This document shows, in pieces, positions 34,212 through 37,736 of a DNA stretch of 37,736 nt. Position numbers and translations under genes: made by a program. Under the pieces are notes generated by a model that was given only the letters and a program-made list of their open reading frames with translations, made no database searches and had not been told where the DNA came from. The stretch lies in assembly GCA_903907855.1 (NCBI GenBank), contig CAIVPT010000148.1, positions 1-37,736 of the forward strand, read 5' to 3'. Source of the stretch: an uncultured Synechococcaceae cyanobacterium (GTDB taxonomy: Bacteria > Cyanobacteriota > Cyanobacteriia > PCC-6307 > Cyanobiaceae). The stretch's first letter is position 1. Each line of letters starts with the position of its first letter.

Positions 34212-35402
34212 TCAAGGCTTCACGACGGTCGCCTCGAGGAAGCTGTGGGGCCGCTCGGCGGTGGCGAGGTAGTAAATCACCACCAACTCGCCCCGCTCGT
34301 TCACGGCCATCTGCGGGTAGCCCATGTCGAGGTTGGAGGGGTTGGCGCGCAGGAGTAGGGGCGGACCCCAGCTGCGGCCCTCGTCGTCGCTGAGGCGCAG
34401 CACCATCGCCCGCTGGCTGCGGTTGGCGTAGGTGGCCGCCAGTCGTCCATCGCGCAGCCGCACCAGGGCCGCGGGGTTGCCGTTGTGGGCGCCGGTCTGG
34501 CCCACCCGGCTGAGGAAGCGCCAGTTGCGGCCGCCGTCGCCAGAGGCGTAGGCGTCGATCCAGTTGGGGGTGTCTTCGGGGGCGCGGGGATCCCGGCGCC
34601 GCAGGGCCACCACCAACCGCCCGTCGCCCAGATCCACCAGCGAGGGCATGACGGCCCGATTCGGGTCGCTCCAGGGCACCACCCAGCTCACGAAGGCGAA
34701 GCTGCGGCCGCCGTCGCGGGTCTCGGCCACGAACGTCTTGTCCAGGCGTTTGCTGTGGCGTCCCAGCTGCGGATCGCGGGCCGAGAGCAGGAACTGGGCC
34801 GAGGCCGCTCCGGTGACGCGGACGCTGGTCCGGGAGGTGAGGATCAGGCCCCGCAGCTCCGGAGCGCCCTCGAGGCCCGCGAAGCGGAAGGGACCCTCCC
34901 AGCTCCGGCCCCGGTTGTGGGAAACAAAGAAGCGGCCAAGACGGTCCTGCGGCGTGCCCGTGCCATCGGCCACCACGCGGATTGCCAGATCGGGATCATC
35001 GAAAAGGATCGGCTTCAGGAGAGGCATCGGCGCACCCTCCCGGCCCACGTAGGGGGAGGGGGTTTCCTGGTGCCAGCTGCGGCCGCCGTCGAGGGAGCGG
35101 GCCAGGCGCTGCACCTGGGGATGGCCCACCTTGTGGCCCTCCTTCTCCTGCCACGGGCCATCGTGGAAGCCCACCAGAAGTTCGCGGCCGCCATCCCAGC
35201 TCCAGATCCCGTTGTTGGCGGGCCAGGCGAGGAAGCGGCCGGGTTCCGCGGCCACGGTGACCCTCGCCAGCACGGTGGGAGCGGATCGGGCGGGTAGGAC
35301 CAGCCCCAGCTCCAGCCCCAGCGCCAGGGACAGCGACGCCAGCACGGGCAGGAGCGGCCGCCCCCAGTTGGCCGGCACGGGCTGGGCTTTCAACACGCCC
35401 AT
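34212..35402 (-). CDS. Exported sialidase-like (BNR/Asp-box) protein
   Basis: A 396-residue protein with an N-terminal hydrophobic export signal (LLPVLASLSLALGLELGLVLPARSA) and a beta-propeller with five Asp boxes: SLDGGRSWHQ, SHNRGRSWEG, TRDGGRSFAF, SGDGGRNWRF and SDDEGRSWGP. Other sialidase-fold features are HNGNPAALVRLRDGRLAATY and MGYPQMAVNERGELVVIYY. I do not see the N-terminal FRIP motif of classical sialidases, so glycan hydrolysis is not assured; a glycan-binding or other propeller role is possible. ATG 35402 is chosen because the track ORF upstream shows no coding character. The gene stands alone, between a toxin-antitoxin relic and a debris region. Confidence 0.75.
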   Translation of the reverse strand: MGVLKAQPVPANWGRPLLPVLASLSLALGLELGLVLPARSAPTVLARVTVAAEPGRFLAWPANNGIWSWDGGRELLVGFHDGPWQEKEGHKVGHPQVQRLARSLDGGRSWHQETPSPYVGREGAPMPLLKPILFDDPDLAIRVVADGTGTPQDRLGRFFVSHNRGRSWEGPFRFAGLEGAPELRGLILTSRTSVRVTGAASAQFLLSARDPQLGRHSKRLDKTFVAETRDGGRSFAFVSWVVPWSDPNRAVMPSLVDLGDGRLVVALRRRDPRAPEDTPNWIDAYASGDGGRNWRFLSRVGQTGAHNGNPAALVRLRDGRLAATYANRSQRAMVLRLSDDEGRSWGPPLLLRANPSNLDMGYPQMAVNERGELVVIYYLATAERPHSFLEATVVKP

Positions 35403-35959
35403 CGAGGTGGGGGTCGACGTAAGGGTCTTCTTTGAGGGCAAAGTCCATGGTGTCGGCATAGATTTCTGGCTTGCCATCGCCGATGCCTTCAAGCCTGTTG
35501 CCAAGCAGTGTGGTCGCGGTGATTGTTTCATCTGTGCTGCACTGCTGATGGGAGTGGTAGGTGCCGATGGTGATAGATGGAAGCGGGGCTCCGCCATTCT
35601 CGTCGCTAACCTGAAACTCGCAGGAGAACTCGATGCTAAGGCTAAGCGCGCACCCATACCTGCCAATGGCTCTGAGCAATGCAGAGATTGCATCAAGCGA
35701 TCAGTGCAGGGATGAGGAAGATCGCTACTAACATGGCTATCCGGCAAGGGGGGGATTGATCGCAGACTTGCTGGTGCGTGAGGTGATCGCTGCCAGCGGG
35801 CAGGCGTGCGTACAAGAAGCTGGCGGGTGCCCAGCCGGATGGGGGGCTTGAGGGCGGCTGGATTGGGGTCGCGATTTACTGCGGAAAAGGTTGGCACTGT
35901 CCCGCCAGGGAAGGATGCCAGCCATAGGCCAGGAGCCAGAAGGCTGACGGACGCCTGCG
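35403..35959. other. 557-nt stretch of possible gene debris
   Basis: Less GC-rich than the core genome and without a convincing complete gene. On the minus strand 35700-35410 encodes a protein-like stretch, SLDAISALL onward, with SDENGG, the motif IGTYHSHQQCSTDE and MDFALKEDPYVDPHLDG. YHSH in that setting recalls JAB/MPN or DUF4329 domains, but the frame is closed upstream by a TGA at 35703-35701 and has no normal start. A 13-residue hydrophobic ORF (MLVAIFLIPALIA) just upstream in another frame could be its former signal peptide. The opposite strand is also open (track 35131-35715), so the coding strand is uncertain. I see nothing recognisable at 35710-35959. Confidence 0.35.
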
Positions 35960-36862
35960 CTATCCCCCGATCAATGTCTCCAGCGCGGCGGTCAGGTCGC
36001 TCTGGCGCATCAGGGCCTCGCCCACCAACACCGCATCCGCGCCGGCGCTCTGCACCCGGTCGAGGTCGTCGCGCGTGAACAGGCCCGATTCGCTTACCAC
36101 CAGTGCCCCCCGGGCGCGCAGCTCCGCACCGAAGCGCTGCAGCAGGGCCTCGGTGGTGGCCAGATCCACCGCAAACGTGCTCAGGTCGCGGTTGTTGATG
36201 CCGATCAGGGGGCGCTCGTTGGCACCCGTCAGCGTGTCGAGGGCCAGCACCCGTTCCAGTTCGGCTTCGTCGTGCACCTCGATCAGCACCGCCAGCCCCA
36301 GGCCCCGGGCCACCTTGAGCAGGTAGGCCAGATCGCTGTCGGTGAGAATTGCGGCGATCAGCAATGCGGCGTCGGCGCCGGTGGCCCGGGCCTGATAGAG
36401 CTGATAGGGGCTGAGAATGAAGTCTTTGCACAACAGCGGCAGCTCCACCGCCAGCCGCACATTGGCCAGCACGTCGTAGCCCCCCTGGAAGAAACGGCGG
36501 TCGGTGAGCACCGACAGGCAGCTGGCGCCACCGGCGGCGTAGGCCTGGGCGATCGCCACCGCATCGAAATCCTCCCGCAGCACCCCCTTGCTGGGGCTTG
36601 CCTTCTTCACCTCCGCAATCACCGCCGGCTTGCGACAGGCCGCCCGCAGGGCAGCCACAAAATCCCGGCAGGGGGGGAGTTCCGCCACCTGCTGGCGCAG
36701 CTTCTCGAGGCTCACCCGCTCGCGCGCGGCGTTCACCTCCCGGTCCTTCTCCCAGACGATCTCCTCCAGGATGTGTCGCGGTTTGCCCTCCTCATGGGGG
36801 ATGCCGTACTCCAGGTGGGCCACCTTCACGGAGGGGTTGGGCGGACGGCGGCGGATTTCCAT
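35960..36862 (-). CDS. trpC: Indole-3-glycerol-phosphate synthase
   Basis: Closes the indole ring in tryptophan biosynthesis. The 300-residue TIM-barrel protein has the cyanobacterial N-terminal extension ([20 protein letters not shown], then [14 protein letters not shown]). Active-site motifs are [69 protein letters not shown] and [13 protein letters not shown]. It is separate from other trp genes. It is 44 nt downstream of lpdA on the same strand; this lpdA-trpC neighbourhood is, as I recall, common in picocyanobacteria. Confidence 0.96.
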   Translation of the reverse strand: MEIRRRPPNPSVKVAHLEYGIPHEEGKPRHILEEIVWEKDREVNAARERVSLEKLRQQVAELPPCRDFVAALRAACRKPAVIAEVKKASPSKGVLREDFDAVAIAQAYAAGGASCLSVLTDRRFFQGGYDVLANVRLAVELPLLCKDFILSPYQLYQARATGADAALLIAAILTDSDLAYLLKVARGLGLAVLIEVHDEAELERVLALDTLTGANERPLIGINNRDLSTFAVDLATTEALLQRFGAELRARGALVVSESGLFTRDDLDRVQSAGADAVLVGEALMRQSDLTAALETLIGG

Positions 36863-36906
36863 GGGGCTTGGCGGTGGCGGTGAGAGGGAGCGGAAGCGGC
36901 AGGGGT

Positions 36907-37736
36907 TCAGGCCAGGGCGGCTGCGGCCTGGCGGTAGGCCACCTCCACCACCTCGCTGAGGGTGGGGTGGGTGTGCACCTCGGTGGCCAGCTGGCGCACC
37001 CCCTGGCGACGGGCCACGGCGTTGGCGACCTCCTGGATCAGATCCGCCGCGTGCAGGCCAAAGATGTGGGCCCCCAGCACCTCGCCGGTGTCCTTGCGAA
37101 AGAGCAGCTTCATCAGCCCATCGCCCTCCAGCTCCGCCAGCGCCTTCGAATTGGCCTTGAAGTAGCTGCGCACGCTGCCTAGCTCGAAGCCCTCCTGCGC
37201 CGCCAGCTCCTTGGCCTCGGCCTCGCTCAGCCCCACCGAACTGATCTCCGGGTGGGTGAAGGTGGCCGCCGGTATCGAGCGGTAATCGATGCGGCGGGCG
37301 TGGCCAAGGATGTTGTCCACCGCCACCGTGCCCTGGGCCGCCGCCGTGTGGGCGAGCATCATCTTGCCGGTCACGTCGCCCACCGCCCAGAGGTGGGGCA
37401 CCACCGGCGCCCCGGGCTCGGCGCTGGCCAGCACCCGCATCGCCTCGTCCACCGGCAGAAAGCCGCGCTGGGGGGTGACCCCCACCGAGGCCAGGTTGAG
37501 ATCGGCGCTCACCGGCACCCGGCCGGTGGCCACCAGCACCGCATCCACCTCCAGGGTTTCCACCGGCTCGCGGGTTTTCATATCCACCAGCTCGATGCGC
37601 ACGGGGCTGCCCGGCGACACCGATTTCGCCAGCACGCCGGCGCGGGCGTCGATGTCGCGGCCGTCGATCAGCTTGCGGGCCGCCAGCTTGGCGATGTCGG
37701 GATCGAAGGTGGGCATCACCCGATCCAGGGCCTCGA
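36907..37736 (-). CDS. lpdA: Dihydrolipoamide dehydrogenase (E3), C-terminal part, cut by the window edge
   Basis: Reoxidises the dihydrolipoyl arm of E2, passing electrons to NAD. Visible are the end of the NAD domain ([28 protein letters not shown]), the FAD-binding [21 protein letters not shown], and the dimerisation domain with [38 protein letters not shown] and the catalytic His-Glu pair in [11 protein letters not shown]. The N-terminal FAD domain and redox disulfide lie beyond the window. The frame is open to position 37736; the track start at 37719 is not the true start. With the E2 gene at 7.9 kb, two pyruvate dehydrogenase subunits are in this window. Confidence 0.95.
   Translation of the reverse strand, partial: EALDRVMPTFDPDIAKLAARKLIDGRDIDARAGVLAKSVSPGSPVRIELVDMKTREPVETLEVDAVLVATGRVPVSADLNLASVGVTPQRGFLPVDEAMRVLASAEPGAPVVPHLWAVGDVTGKMMLAHTAAAQGTVAVDNILGHARRIDYRSIPAATFTHPEISSVGLSEAEAKELAAQEGFELGSVRSYFKANSKALAELEGDGLMKLLFRKDTGEVLGAHIFGLHAADLIQEVANAVARRQGVRQLATEVHTHPTLSEVVEVAYRQAAAALA

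Noticed and set aside
35131-35715. Plus-strand 194-aa ORF with a protein-like second half
   Set aside because: Its first half is antisense to the sialidase-like gene. The second half mirrors the minus-strand YHSH fragment codon by codon, so only one strand can be real, and the minus strand has the better motif; not settled.

Overview
The window looks like the chromosome of a GC-rich picocyanobacterium, most likely of the Cyanobium or freshwater/coastal Synechococcus type. This is inference from gene content: an LrtA/HPF-deoC-recO run, rpmH-rnpA-PH protein-yidC-DUF177-ycf46, a DgdA-like galactolipid glycosyltransferase, a cystine-lyase-type class V aminotransferase, lpdA next to trpC, DUF2808 and YlqD proteins, and several HIP1 octamers (GCGATCGC). 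Coding density is very high, with at least nine 4-nt start/stop overlaps (ATGA or GTGA) and two short convergent overlaps. I see no tRNA, rRNA, CRISPR array, prophage or insertion sequence.

Layout. 1-1.4 kb (minus): a FIST sensor protein and the first codons of an overlapping downstream gene. 1.4-2.9 kb (plus): two exported proteins, one with Arg/Asp repeats and a Trp-rich belt. 2.9-4.4 kb (minus): lnt. 4.4-6.7 kb (plus): phasin-like protein, FKBP isomerase, sodB, then two small membrane proteins, one of only 27 residues. 6.7-12.5 kb (minus): lipB, acyl-activating enzyme, YlqD, pyruvate dehydrogenase E2 and queA; LipB makes the octanoyl precursor of the E2 lipoyl group. 12.5-17.3 kb (plus): hpf, deoC, recO, an MFS transporter and the DgdA-like enzyme. 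17.4-20.2 kb (minus): an EamA transporter and an ArnT-like glycosyltransferase.

20.2-28.0 kb (plus): sppA-aroH, a DUF2808 protein, then the membrane-protein biogenesis block (rpmH, rnpA, PH protein, yidC, DUF177 and Ycf46 AAA ATPase), a 62-residue membrane protein and a class V aminotransferase. 28.1-32.9 kb: aqpZ (minus), an exported and membrane-anchored SH3-like protein (plus) ending in a strong terminator, then murE, a glutaredoxin-like protein and yidD (minus), and divergent rpsD with its own terminator.

32.9-36.0 kb is the accessory part, visibly less GC-rich in places. It holds a PEP-CTERM-like surface protein with palindromes upstream, a decayed VapBC-type toxin-antitoxin locus, a sialidase-like Asp-box protein, and about 550 nt of possible gene debris. 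36-37.7 kb returns to core genes on the minus strand: trpC and the C-terminal part of lpdA (E3 of pyruvate dehydrogenase).

No complete new system is evident. The most interesting items are the Ig-like insertion inside YidC, the deletion-fused toxin-antitoxin remnant, the 27-residue overlapping membrane ORF, the palindromes before the PEP-CTERM gene, and a recurring pattern of short tandem duplications at gene ends.
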